From the NCBI RefSeq assembly GCF_042652185.1, contig NZ_JBHSIX010000004.1: a stretch of DNA of 64,000 nucleotides. The stretch is one strand, 5' to 3'. This document shows, one piece after another, positions 36,443 through 44,840 of the stretch. This DNA comes from Actinacidiphila fildesensis. Lineage in GTDB: Bacteria > Actinomycetota > Actinomycetes > Streptomycetales > Streptomycetaceae. Position numbers and translations under genes: made by a program. The notes below the pieces were generated by a model. It ran no database searches. It worked only from the letters and a program-made list of their open reading frames with translations, and had not been told where the DNA came from. The first letter of the stretch is position 1; every line of letters begins with the position of its first letter.

Positions 36443-38443
36443 TCAGCCCGCCGTGCGCGGGATGCGGCGGTTCCAGGTGCGGTGGAAGACGGTCTCGTCG
36501 CCGGAGTGGCAGGTGACCTCGTTGAAGGTGACGAAGTGCGTCGCGTCCGCCTGGATCTCGGATCTGGTGTCGACGCTGACGTCCCAGCCGAGGTCCGGGC
36601 GGCGCAGCCGGACGTGCCACAGGGAGCGGGTGGCGGCGGAGAGCGGGTCACCGGACTCGATGCGGTAGGTCTCCAGGGCGTCCTCGGTGAATTCGAGGCC
36701 GTCGGGGTAGATCCGGGTACCGCCGTGGCGCGGGTCGACGTCCAGCTGCCAGGCACCGGTCGCGACATCGCGGGTGACGAGCCGTTCGGGGCGCGGCTCG
36801 GGTGCGCCGGGGAAGATCACGGGGAGCGGTGGAGCCTGTTCCGGTTCCTCGAAGTACAGCGGGATCGCGGACGGCGACGGGGCGCGGACCGGCAGGTCGA
36901 GGGCGCTGTCGGCAGCCTCGATGGTGAAGCCGGAGGCGTGCTCGGGCTGCGGGTGCGGCCAGATCCACGGCCAGTAGGCGGAGGACAGGGCGAGCCGGAT
37001 GCGGTGGCCGTGCGGGAACGCGTGGCCGATGCCGTTGAGCTCGAACGCGATGTCCTCGGTGTGGCCCGGGGTCCACTCCACCGCCCGGTCCCGGCCGTGC
37101 CGCGCCAGCAGGTTGAGGGCGCCACGGGTGACGAGCGTGGAGGAGCCGTCCGGGGCCACGTCGCAGACCCGGGCGATGACCTGGCCGCGCGGCGCGTCGC
37201 AGCGCAGCCGCAGCCGGACCCGGGGGCGGCCGAGGACCTCGACACGGTCGGTGAGCGGCGCGGAGTCGAAGCAGACCGAGCGGCCGTCCTCCTCGCGCTG
37301 CTCCGGCGGCAGGTCGGCGTCGTTGCCGAACGGGAAGAAGCGGCCGGCGTCGATCCCGGTGTGCTGCGGGGAGTCGACCCGCACCGGGCCGCCGGGCAGC
37401 GCGTACGGGGTGTAGGTGACGGCGGGCGACGGCCAGCTGTCCTCGCCGACCCAGCGGCCCGGCAGTTCGTCGTAGACCGTGGCCGGCGGGTGCGACTCGC
37501 TGATCCAGGCGCGCAGCAGGGGATCGTCCATCACCCCCGTGGCCTTGTCCTTCAGCCAGTGGTCCCACCAGCGCAGTGTCTCCTGGAGGAAGCCGATGGC
37601 GGGCCCGGGCGGCCGCCCCCGGTCGGGGTACTGGTGGGACCAGGGGCCGATCAACCCGCGGACGGGTGCGTCCAGATGTTCGACAAGGCGCAGCACGGTG
37701 TCCCGGTACGGGTCGTGCCAGCCGCCGACGGTGAGGACGGCCGCCTTGACGGCGGAGTAGTCCTCGCACACGCTGCCGTGCTGCCAGTACGCGTCACGGC
37801 TCTGGTGGCCGAGCCACGTATGGATGAACGGATCGACGGCTTCGAGCCGTTCGAGCCACATCTGCCGCCAGCTGTCGCCGACCGCCGTGGGATCGGGCGG
37901 CCGGCAGACGAAGGCGAGCATCGTCGCGGCCCAGGCGTGCATGTCGACGGCGAGGACCGAGCCGCCCATGTAGTGCACATCGTTGTCGTAGCGGTCGTCG
38001 GTGGAGCAGACGGTGACGACGGCCTGGAGGGCCGGTGGCGCGAGCGCGGCGATCTGCAGGCTGTTGAAGCCGCCCCAGGAGATGCCGAACATTCCGACCC
38101 GGCCGGTGCACCAGGACTGCGCGGCCAGCCATTCGACGACCGCGACGCCGTCCGCGAGCTCCGCGGCGTCGTACTCGTCGCCCGGCAGCCCCTCGGAGTT
38201 GCCGTGGCCCCGTACATCCACCCGCACGGAGGCGTAGCCGTGACCCGCGTACCAGGGGTGCCGCTGCGAATCGCGCGGCGCCGTCCAGTCGTACAGCCGG
38301 TACGGGAGGTACTCCAGCAGCGCGGGCACCGGTTCGTCGGCGTACGGCCGCCAGATGCGCGCGTACAGCCGGGTGCCGTCGGGCAGCGGGATCCGGACGT
38401 CCTCGACGAAGGTCGTGTAGGGGAAATCGGTACGGATGCGCAT
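36443..38443 (-). CDS. CocE/NonD-family hydrolase (X-Pro dipeptidyl-peptidase type)
   Basis: The 666-residue alpha/beta hydrolase of the CocE/S15 class cleaves esters or X-Pro peptides. The nucleophile elbow GISWGGFN puts Ser at 122, the later GGWHDPYRD supplies the probable acid and PWSHQY the probable His. The C-terminal third is the jelly-roll domain typical of the class (DAPRGQVIARVCDV, then HRIRLALSSAYWP). The ATG at 38443 follows GAAGGGAG; the frame stays open further upstream, but that part is not protein-like. It has no signal peptide, so it is probably cytoplasmic. It converges with nuoN. Confidence 0.9.
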   Translation of the reverse strand: MRIRTDFPYTTFVEDVRIPLPDGTRLYARIWRPYADEPVPALLEYLPYRLYDWTAPRDSQRHPWYAGHGYASVRVDVRGHGNSEGLPGDEYDAAELADGVAVVEWLAAQSWCTGRVGMFGISWGGFNSLQIAALAPPALQAVVTVCSTDDRYDNDVHYMGGSVLAVDMHAWAATMLAFVCRPPDPTAVGDSWRQMWLERLEAVDPFIHTWLGHQSRDAYWQHGSVCEDYSAVKAAVLTVGGWHDPYRDTVLRLVEHLDAPVRGLIGPWSHQYPDRGRPPGPAIGFLQETLRWWDHWLKDKATGVMDDPLLRAWISESHPPATVYDELPGRWVGEDSWPSPAVTYTPYALPGGPVRVDSPQHTGIDAGRFFPFGNDADLPPEQREEDGRSVCFDSAPLTDRVEVLGRPRVRLRLRCDAPRGQVIARVCDVAPDGSSTLVTRGALNLLARHGRDRAVEWTPGHTEDIAFELNGIGHAFPHGHRIRLALSSAYWPWIWPHPQPEHASGFTIEAADSALDLPVRAPSPSAIPLYFEEPEQAPPLPVIFPGAPEPRPERLVTRDVATGAWQLDVDPRHGGTRIYPDGLEFTEDALETYRIESGDPLSAATRSLWHVRLRRPDLGWDVSVDTRSEIQADATHFVTFNEVTCHSGDETVFHRTWNRRIPRTAG

Positions 38444-38750
38444 CGGCGGGGCTCCCTTCGACGTCGGCGGCGGATCGGTGGACGGGGTCGGTGTGCGGGT
38501 CAGCGGGCGGTTTCCGTGGGACGGGGTGCCTCGTGCGGCGCAGCCAGGGCGAGATAGGCCTCCCGATCGGTCGGAATAAATGGCATCAATACGGATCATA
38601 TGAGGCAAGATCCCGAACGGCCTGATGTGTATGACCTGTCCCGGCCATATAGGGGCGATGCCCCGGCAAAGATCGAGAGGGGACCGGCTACGCTGCCCGT
38701 GTAAGCAGTGCCACCCCTCAGACGCCATCTCAGCGAATGGAGTACCCCTC
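38444..38750. other. Divergent intergenic region between hydrolase and polyprenyl synthase
   Basis: No gene is seen in this 307-nt gap. It must hold promoters for both divergent genes. A TACGCT hexamer near 38691 could serve as the -10 element of the synthase gene, but no matching -35 is convincing. The region 38570-38660 is less GC-rich than its surroundings. Confidence 0.4.
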
Positions 38751-39770
38751 GTGAACGTCGTCGGGCCGTTCGGGTTGAGCGTGCGGGACGAGGCTCTCGA
38801 AGCCGACGTCCGGGCCGGGCTGTTTGCCGTGGAGGAGGGCCTCCTGGAGGCCACCAAGAGCGACGTCCCCTTCATCACCGGCGCCGCGCGCCATCTGGCC
38901 CGTGCGGGGGGCAAGCGGTTCCGGCCGCTGCTGGTCATGCTGGGCGCCCAGTTCGGCGACCCGAACGCGCCGGGCATCGTGCCGGCCGCGGTGGTCGTGG
39001 AGCTCACCCACCTCGCGACGCTCTACCACGACGACGTCATGGACGAGGCGGACGTACGCCGCGGCGTCCCCAGTGCCAACGCCCGCTGGGACAACTCGGT
39101 GGCCGTTCTCACCGGGGACTTCCTGTTCGCCCGCGCCTCGCACATACTGGCCGACCTCGGCCCCGAGGCCGTCCGCGTCCAGGCCGAGGCCTTCGAGCGG
39201 CTGGTGACCGGCCAGATCCTGGAGACCGCGGGACCGGCCGACGACCGCGACCCGATCGACCACTACCTCGACGTGATCGGCGGGAAGACCGGCTCGCTCA
39301 TCGCCGTCTCCTGCCGCTTCGGGGCCATGATGTCCGGCGCGGACGAGTCGGTCGTCGACATCCTCACCCAGTACGGCGAGCGCATCGGCACCGCCTTCCA
39401 GCTCGCCGACGACGTCCTCGACATCGCCAGCGACAGCCACGAGTCGGGCAAGACCCCCGGCACCGACCTGCGCGAAGGCATCCCCACCCTCCCGGTGCTG
39501 CATCTGCGCACCCGGGTCGCCGCGGCCAACGGCTCGGCCTCCCCGGCCGACCGCCACCTCGTCGACCTCCTCGCGGGCGACCTCACCGACGACCACCGGC
39601 ACGCCGAGGCACTGCGCCTGCTGCGCGCCCACCCGGCGCTGGAGCAGGCCCGCCGCGACACCGTCCGGTACGCCGACGAAGCCCGCGCCACCCTCGCCCC
39701 GCTCCCGGACTGTGCCGCGAAGCAGGCCCTGGAGGGCCTGTGCGACGCGGTGGTGTACCGCGCGGGCTGA
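38751..39770 (+). CDS. Long-chain all-trans polyprenyl diphosphate synthase
   Basis: The 339-residue synthase elongates allylic diphosphates with IPP. The first Asp-rich motif DDVMDEAD (D94, D95, D98) and the second DDVLD (D220, D221, D224) are intact, as are GGKRFRP and the GKT segment. The residues four and five positions before the first motif are Thr and Ala (small), which in this family favours long products. The likely product is the menaquinone side chain (octa/nonaprenyl). The GTG at 38751 has GGAG 9 nt upstream. Proximity to menG and nuo supports the role. Confidence 0.92.
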   Translation: MNVVGPFGLSVRDEALEADVRAGLFAVEEGLLEATKSDVPFITGAARHLARAGGKRFRPLLVMLGAQFGDPNAPGIVPAAVVVELTHLATLYHDDVMDEADVRRGVPSANARWDNSVAVLTGDFLFARASHILADLGPEAVRVQAEAFERLVTGQILETAGPADDRDPIDHYLDVIGGKTGSLIAVSCRFGAMMSGADESVVDILTQYGERIGTAFQLADDVLDIASDSHESGKTPGTDLREGIPTLPVLHLRTRVAAANGSASPADRHLVDLLAGDLTDDHRHAEALRLLRAHPALEQARRDTVRYADEARATLAPLPDCAAKQALEGLCDAVVYRAG

Positions 39771-39800
39771 CCCCCGCCCTCGCTTCAGCCGCGGACACCC

Positions 39801-39839
39801 GAACGGCCGTCGAACGCCTGAGGCGCTCGACGGCCGTTC
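39801..39839. terminator. Terminator after polyprenyl diphosphate synthase
   Basis: GAACGGCCGTCGAACGCCT pairs with the complementary arm ending CGACGGCCGTTC. It sits between this gene and the convergent anti-sigma gene and is closely related to the nuoN terminator hairpin. Confidence 0.8.
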
Positions 39840-39863
39840 TCGCACCGGCCCCGCGAGGGGATC

Positions 39864-40622
39864 TCACGCCTTGACGTCCACCAGCGTTCTGCCGTCCAGG
39901 GTCCGCACCTCGTAGTGGTCGACCTCGTTCGGCTGCATGGCCGCGCCGCCGTGCATGTAGAGCGGGGTGCGCGCGGTTTCGTGCGGGCTGTCGGGGATGC
40001 CGTATCCCCAGGGGCCGACCGCCCAGGTGGTGACGGTCTGCTGGTCGCCGTTCTTGCCGACGGCGACGAGGCTGCAGCGCAGCGGGCCCTTCACGTTGCC
40101 GAGTTGGAGGACGACGTGGCTGCCCCAGGCCTTCTTCTCGACGCCGATCGTGGCGCTGACCTTGGTGGCGGGGTCGGTGCCGGAGACCTTGGCGGAGGCC
40201 GGTATCAGGTTGAAGGCGTCCTCGGCGGGCCCGCCGTGGGCATGTTCGGCGACCGCCGAGGTCCTGTCGCCGGAGGTGGCCTGGACGGCGATCAGCGGGC
40301 CGCCGATGATCAGGACGGCGGCGGCCGCGACCAGGAACATCCGGCGGCGCCGCGTCCTGGCGCGGACCTCGGCGACCTCGTCGAGCAGCCGGCCCAGCAG
40401 GGCGTCGTCGGTACTGCCGGGAACGGGAAGGAACGCGCCGGGGCCGGGGGTCGCCGCCGCGTACTCGGCGAGCAGGGGTTCGAGGCCCGCGAGCGAGTCG
40501 AGTTCCGCCATGCAGAGCTCGCAGCCGGCCAGATGTGTCTCGAACCGGGTGGCGTCCGCGTCGTCGAGGAGCCCGAGGGCGTACGCCCCCACGTCCGCGT
40601 GCTGCTCCTGCGGCGACGTCAT
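39864..40622 (-). CDS. Zinc-finger anti-sigma factor (RskA/ZAS type)
   Basis: The 252-residue membrane anti-sigma factor has an N-terminal ZAS motif HLAGCELC (H30, C34, C37) that binds the cognate ECF sigma. One membrane helix lies at about 93-115 and an extracytoplasmic RskA-like domain follows, ending in YEVRTLDGRTLVDVKA. Its ATG overlaps the sigma gene stop by 4 nt, the usual sigma/anti-sigma coupling. It probably senses an envelope signal and releases the sigma factor after proteolysis. Confidence 0.92.
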   Translation of the reverse strand: MTSPQEQHADVGAYALGLLDDADATRFETHLAGCELCMAELDSLAGLEPLLAEYAAATPGPGAFLPVPGSTDDALLGRLLDEVAEVRARTRRRRMFLVAAAAVLIIGGPLIAVQATSGDRTSAVAEHAHGGPAEDAFNLIPASAKVSGTDPATKVSATIGVEKKAWGSHVVLQLGNVKGPLRCSLVAVGKNGDQQTVTTWAVGPWGYGIPDSPHETARTPLYMHGGAAMQPNEVDHYEVRTLDGRTLVDVKA

Positions 40623-41137
40623 GATGTCGTCACTCCTCGTTCCTCGAGCGCCAGTTTGAGCGAGCGCAGCGCGTAGAAGATCCTCGACCGCACTGTTCCG
40701 GCGGGTATGCCGAGCACCGCGGCGGCGTCCTCGACGGTGCGCCCCCGCAGATAGGTCTCGGCGAGCACCTGCCGGTGGGCGGCCGTCAGATCGGCCATCG
40801 CGTCGGAGATGGTCATGAACCGGAGCACCTTGTCCATCTCGTCCTGGGCAGGCAGCAGCTCCAGGGGGCCGGGATCGACCTCCTGGGGGCGGGCCTGCCG
40901 GCTGCGATGGCCGTCGATGACCAGCCGGCGCGCCACCGTCACCAGCCAGGGACGGACGGATCCGGTGGCGCGCTCCAACTGGTCGCTGTTGCGCCAGGCG
41001 CGCAACAGCGTTTCCTGCACGACGTCCTCGGCCCGGTGCCGGTCCCCCGCGACCAGCCGCAGTACATAGGCGAGCAGGGGTCCTGCGTGCTCCTTGTAGA
41101 GCGTCCGCATCAGCTCTTCGCTCGGTTCCGTGGCCAC
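40619..41137 (-). CDS. ECF RNA polymerase sigma factor
   Basis: This ECF sigma has about 172 residues. Region 2 includes LYKEHAGPLLAYVLRL and AEDVVQETLLRAWR. Region 4 includes LTAAHRQVLAETYLRG and TVEDAAAVLGIPAGTVRSRIFYALR. I chose the GTG at 41137 (AAGGATT about 8 nt upstream); a GTG at 41155 would add six residues. It lies 75 nt downstream of the lipoprotein gene and overlaps the anti-sigma gene, giving the order lipoprotein-sigma-anti-sigma. It is SigK-like in its company (RskA-type anti-sigma, secreted targets). Confidence 0.92.
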   Translation of the reverse strand: MATEPSEELMRTLYKEHAGPLLAYVLRLVAGDRHRAEDVVQETLLRAWRNSDQLERATGSVRPWLVTVARRLVIDGHRSRQARPQEVDPGPLELLPAQDEMDKVLRFMTISDAMADLTAAHRQVLAETYLRGRTVEDAAAVLGIPAGTVRSRIFYALRSLKLALEERGVTTS

Positions 41138-41212
41138 GGGCGAATCCTTCCGCACCCGATCCTCCAGGTCGAGACCGTCTGGGGATTGATCAACAGCGGA
41201 TGAGTATCCGGA

Positions 41213-41809
41213 TCAGTATCCGGAGGTGTCGCCGCCGGTGCTCATGCCGGCGCTGCTCGCCGCCTTCTTGCCCTGCGGGCTGCTCACGAACCACGTCCCG
41301 CCGACCCCCTGACCGAGGGTGTCGCCGGCCTTGGTGTCCTTGGCGAAGCGGTAGAGCGGCCAGCCGCCGAGGGTGAGCTGCTTGCTGCCGTCGGCGCGGG
41401 TGACGGTGGAGACCAGGCTCTTGTCGATGCCGGTCACGGTCACGCTGTCCTTGGCGAGGGCCGGCGGCCACTTCACGGCGCAGTCGCCCGAGCAGTTCGA
41501 CGCCGACGGGTGCGCGGTGTCCTTGTCGAAGCGGTAGAGCGTGCGGCCCTGGTCGTCGGTGACCATCGCGGCGAAGGACGGGGTCTTCGCGGCGATCAGG
41601 GCGCCGGTGGGCGCGGGCTGCTGCGCTGCGGGCTTGCCCGCGGGCTGCTGCGAGCCCGGCTGCGAGGTGGCCGGCGGCGTCGAGGGCTGGTCCTGCGCAC
41701 CCGACGCGTCGGAGTCCGTCGGGCCGCAGGCGGTGACGGCGAGCGCGAGAACCGCGATTCCGGAAGCGGCGAAGAGACGGATACGGCTGGTGCGAATGGA
41801 CTTGGACAT
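41213..41809 (-). CDS. Secreted-repeat lipoprotein (PF03640-type)
   Basis: The 198-residue lipoprotein has the lipobox ending AVTAC (C28), a Pro/Gln/Ser-rich spacer, and two copies of the repeat seen in the secreted-repeat lipoprotein family: GRTLYRFDKDT ... CSGDCAVKWPP and GGWPLYRFAKDT ... GVGGTWF. Family members bind metals or redox partners in some bacteria; the function here is unknown. It precedes the ECF sigma gene on the same strand and is divergent from the CHRD gene, so both may belong to one envelope-stress regulon. Confidence 0.9.
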   Translation of the reverse strand: MSKSIRTSRIRLFAASGIAVLALAVTACGPTDSDASGAQDQPSTPPATSQPGSQQPAGKPAAQQPAPTGALIAAKTPSFAAMVTDDQGRTLYRFDKDTAHPSASNCSGDCAVKWPPALAKDSVTVTGIDKSLVSTVTRADGSKQLTLGGWPLYRFAKDTKAGDTLGQGVGGTWFVSSPQGKKAASSAGMSTGGDTSGY

Positions 41810-42097
41810 GGCGGTTCCCCCTGGTGGCAGTGCGTGGATGCTGCGACGTTCGCCTCCATCCATACGCAGCGGCCGCGCCCGCCCACTCAACGATCCGCGA
41901 AAAAAGTTTTGGGAGATTCGCTCAACAACCCATCCTGGCCCGGCGATTGTGCGGTATACGCAAACGGCTCCCGTCCGACTCAACGCCGGAGCCGTGATTC
42001 TCACCGCACTTCCGCGTTGAGCGACGGCCGCCGGAGGGCGCGTATGAACCCCTGAGACGCCGGGGCGTGGGGCACCGGCCACAGGGGAGGACTTTTC
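41810..42097. promoter_or_regulatory. Divergent promoter region of lipoprotein-sigma operon and CHRD gene
   Basis: The 288-nt region contains no gene. On the plus strand CCATCC (41930-41935) is followed after 16 nt by CGGTAT (41952-41957), reminiscent of the SigK promoter pattern CCATCC-N16/17-CCGAAT and possibly read by the adjacent ECF sigma. No equally good site was seen for the minus strand. Confidence 0.35.
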
Positions 42098-43177
42098 ATG
42101 AACGGCATCAGGAACCGCATCGGGAACCGTCGCACCGCGATCGCGCTCGCCGTCACCGCCGCCGCGGTCGCGGGCGGCGTCTCGCTGGCCGTGCTGCCCG
42201 CCTCCGCGGACGGCAACGCGGCCGGGAACGGGAACGCGGGCCACGACATGAGCTCCATGGCGTCGATGGCGATGCCCGGGTCGGCCGGATGGGGCGACGA
42301 CAGCATCAGCACGCAGAGCGGCAGCGGCGGGAGCAGCGGCGGTGCCGACCGCGGCAAGGCCGTCTACTTCGTGGCGAGTCTGACCGGTGCCAACGAGGTG
42401 CCGGTGGCGAACGGCCCCGCGGTCGGCGACAAGGACGGCAAGGCCGTGGAGTTCCTGAAGATCCAGGGCAACCAGGTCTCGTTCGCCATGAAGTGGAAGG
42501 GCATCGCCCCGCCCACCGCCGCGCACATCCATCAGGGCGCCGCCGGTAGCAACGGCGGTGTGAAGATCCCGTTCTTCGCCGAGAAGCTGCCCGGCAGCGT
42601 CTACTCGGTGACCGGCTCGGTCACCGTCGACGACGCGAAGCTCCTCTCCGACCTGCGGACGAACCCGGGCGGCTTCTACGCCAATCTGCACACCGCCGAG
42701 TTCCCGGGAGGTGCGGTCCGCGGCCAGCTGCACGCGCTCAGCTCGTCGATCGACTTCTCCAAGGCGCTCTCCGACCTGCAGGCTTCCGTGGTCAAGGGCC
42801 AGCAGATCTACGCGTGCACCAAGCAGCCGGGTGGCGGGTACGCGTTCACCCAGGACAACGTGAAGGCGCACCTCGGCGCCGGTATCGAACACTCCTTCGT
42901 GCGGCCCGCGGCCGGTCCGCCGCAGTGGATCGCCCCCGACGGCAGCGCGGTCACCGGCGCGGTCCTGACCAGGACGCCGAACGGCCAGGGCAACATCCCC
43001 GAGCTGGACCTGCGGGCCACCCAGTCGGGCAAGCGGGACGGCGTGCTCGCCGGCACCCAGGAGATCCTGCGGCTCAACACGGCCGGCGGCGTGGCCCCGG
43101 CCGGCAGCTGCGACCCGTACAAGACCCCCAGGGTCGGGGTGGACTACCGCGCCGACTACCTCTTCATCGGCAAGTGA
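42098..43177 (+). CDS. Secreted CHRD / DUF3455 two-domain protein
   Basis: The 359-residue exported protein has a signal peptide (about 1-38) and a His/Met-rich stretch (GHDMSSMASMAMPG). A CHRD domain follows at about 87-195 (LTGANEVP, AHIHQGAAGSNG, NLHTAEFPGGAVRGQL). The C-terminal domain (about 225-358) resembles DUF3455 (QIYACTKQPGGGYAFTQ, WIAPDGSAVTG, LNTAGGVAPAGSC). The His/Met clusters hint at copper or other metal handling. It is divergent from the ECF operon. The ATG has GGGGAGGA upstream. Confidence 0.88.
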   Translation: MNGIRNRIGNRRTAIALAVTAAAVAGGVSLAVLPASADGNAAGNGNAGHDMSSMASMAMPGSAGWGDDSISTQSGSGGSSGGADRGKAVYFVASLTGANEVPVANGPAVGDKDGKAVEFLKIQGNQVSFAMKWKGIAPPTAAHIHQGAAGSNGGVKIPFFAEKLPGSVYSVTGSVTVDDAKLLSDLRTNPGGFYANLHTAEFPGGAVRGQLHALSSSIDFSKALSDLQASVVKGQQIYACTKQPGGGYAFTQDNVKAHLGAGIEHSFVRPAAGPPQWIAPDGSAVTGAVLTRTPNGQGNIPELDLRATQSGKRDGVLAGTQEILRLNTAGGVAPAGSCDPYKTPRVGVDYRADYLFIGK

Positions 43178-43484
43178 GGGTTGCCCCTGAGCTCCTGGGC
43201 GCCGGAGGGCCGGCCGAACCCGGCTGAACGGGTGCGAATGCCTCCGAACGGGGCCCCCGCCGGGCTCTCCGGTACCTCCGGGCGTTCCACCGACCCGTGT
43301 ACGCCCTCGGGGTTCGTCATCCCGGGGGCGTACACAGGGTTGCTCCCGGCGGCTGATGTGCTGGGGCTTCCGGTTTGGTGGGATTGGTATCACCACCTCA
43401 GGGGCGGATCGGGTGACAATGGACCCGAGAGGTGGACGAGTGCACGGCATCGTGGCCGCCGCTGACGACGGAGGTAGGAACGCA
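43178..43484. other. Intergenic region with hairpin and promoter for LolA-like gene
   Basis: No gene is recognised. A perfect 9-bp inverted repeat, GTGTACGCC (43297-43305) and GGCGTACAC (43327-43335), could terminate the CHRD transcript. The rest must carry the promoter of the gene at 43485; GACAAT at 43415-43420 is a possible -10. Confidence 0.45.
43297..43335 (+). terminator. Hairpin downstream of CHRD gene
   Basis: The 9-bp perfect stem GTGTACGCC/GGCGTACAC has partial inner pairing (CTCGGGG with CCCGGG), 120 nt past the CHRD stop. Confidence 0.5.
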
Positions 43485-44774
43485 ATGGCACGGATCCAAC
43501 CGACGCAGGTCCCGGAAGCGGGAGACACCGGAGGCACCGGGGGAGAGGGCAGAGGTCCAGGTCGCCGCAAGGCGATGCGGTACGCGGTCCCTGTCGCGGT
43601 GGCGGGGGTGGCGGCGGCGACCATCAGCCTCGTCCCGGCTCTCGCCGACTCCGGTAACCCCGATCTGCCGAAGATCACGGCAGAGCAGTTGCTGACGAAG
43701 ATAGCCGCGTCCGACACCCAGACGGTCTCGGGCTCGGTCAAGATCACCACAGACCTCGGACTGCCGTCCTTCCTCGGCGGCGCCACCGGCGGCGGCAGCC
43801 CCTTCGGCGGTGCGGGCGGGGACGACAGCGGCAAGGGCCGCAAGGGCAGCGGTTCCGCCGCCGACCCCAAGGCGCAGCTCACCCAGCTGCTGGCCGGCAG
43901 CCACACGCTGCACATCGCGGCCGACGGACCGGACAAGCAGCGCGTCTCGATCATCGAGAAGGCCGCCGAGTACAGCGTCATCCACAACGGTGACCAGGTC
44001 TGGGCGTACGACAGTTCGTCCAACCAGGCGTACCACTCGACGCTGCCGAAGTCCGCGGGCAAGGCCGGCACCGATCACGCCAAGCAGCTGCCCGACGACT
44101 TCCCGAGCACCCCGCAGGCCGCGGCCCAGCAGGCGCTCAAGGCGGCGGGCCCCCACACGTCCGTCTCCGTCGACGGCACGGCGAAGGTCGCCGGGCGCAA
44201 CGCCTACCAGCTTCTCGTCCAGCCCAAGGGCGGCGACTCCACGGTCGGCACGATCCGTGTCGCGGTGGACGCGTCGACCGGGGTGCCGCTGAAGTTCACG
44301 CTGACGCCGAAGACCGGTGGCAAGGCCGCGATCGACATCGGCTTCACCAAGGTGGACTTCGGCAAGCCCGAGGCCGGCACCTTCCAGTTCACCCCGCCCA
44401 AGGGCGCCAAGGTGACGGAGGACAAGGCCGACGGGGCCGCGCTGAACGACAAGCGGGCGGGCAAGGACGGCGCGTCCGCCCTCGAAGGCCTGAACGTCCT
44501 GGGCGCGGACTGGAATGCGGTCGCCGAGATCAAGGCGCCCAAGGGCGCCCTGCCCGGGTCCGACTCCGGATCGCAGTCCGGGCGCGGCCGGAACGACAAG
44601 AACGTGCAGGGGCTGATCGACAGCTTCGGCAAGCACGTCACCGGAAGGTTCGGTTCCGGCACGGTCTTCTCCACCCGGCTCGTCAACGCCCTGATCACCG
44701 ACAACGGCACCGTGTACGTCGGTGCTGTCAACCAGGACGCTCTGCTCAAGGCCGCCAACGCGGCTGCCAAGTAA
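43485..44774 (+). CDS. Secreted LolA/LppX-like protein
   Basis: The 429-residue protein has one N-terminal signal/anchor (about 28-48) and a LolA-like body: ITAEQLLTKIAASDTQTVSGSVKI, DGPDKQRVSIIEKAAEYSVIHNGDQVWAYDSSSNQAY, and a later half with VDASTGVPLKFTLTPK. Streptomyces relatives are annotated as outer-membrane-lipoprotein-carrier or sigma-E-regulator-like proteins, but no outer membrane exists, so lipid or lipoprotein binding at the cell surface is inferred. The ATG at 43485 has GGAGG 9 nt upstream; earlier in-frame starts lack this. Confidence 0.85.
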   Translation: MARIQPTQVPEAGDTGGTGGEGRGPGRRKAMRYAVPVAVAGVAAATISLVPALADSGNPDLPKITAEQLLTKIAASDTQTVSGSVKITTDLGLPSFLGGATGGGSPFGGAGGDDSGKGRKGSGSAADPKAQLTQLLAGSHTLHIAADGPDKQRVSIIEKAAEYSVIHNGDQVWAYDSSSNQAYHSTLPKSAGKAGTDHAKQLPDDFPSTPQAAAQQALKAAGPHTSVSVDGTAKVAGRNAYQLLVQPKGGDSTVGTIRVAVDASTGVPLKFTLTPKTGGKAAIDIGFTKVDFGKPEAGTFQFTPPKGAKVTEDKADGAALNDKRAGKDGASALEGLNVLGADWNAVAEIKAPKGALPGSDSGSQSGRGRNDKNVQGLIDSFGKHVTGRFGSGTVFSTRLVNALITDNGTVYVGAVNQDALLKAANAAAK

Positions 44775-44784
44775 GCCCCTTCGT

Positions 44785-44812
44785 CCGCCCGGCCGTGTCA
44801 CCGGCCGGGCGG
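44785..44812 (+). terminator. Hairpin between LolA-like and ABC genes
   Basis: CCGCCCGGCC pairs perfectly with GGCCGGGCGG around an 8-nt loop and is followed by the T-richer GCTCTTGTCCT, 10 nt after the stop and 28 nt before the next start. Confidence 0.7.
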
Positions 44813-44840
44813 GCTCTTGTCCTCCTGCAGAGGAAGTGCG

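Noticed and set aside
36443..39007. Longer version of the CocE-type hydrolase starting at 39007
   Set aside because: The extra 188 residues have no family similarity and overlap the polyprenyl synthase start. The ATG at 38443 has a ribosome site and fits the family length.
41213..44071. 952-codon minus frame containing the secreted-repeat lipoprotein
   Set aside because: Only the last 198 codons from 41809 encode a signal peptide and domain; the upstream part is antisense to the CHRD and LolA-like genes.
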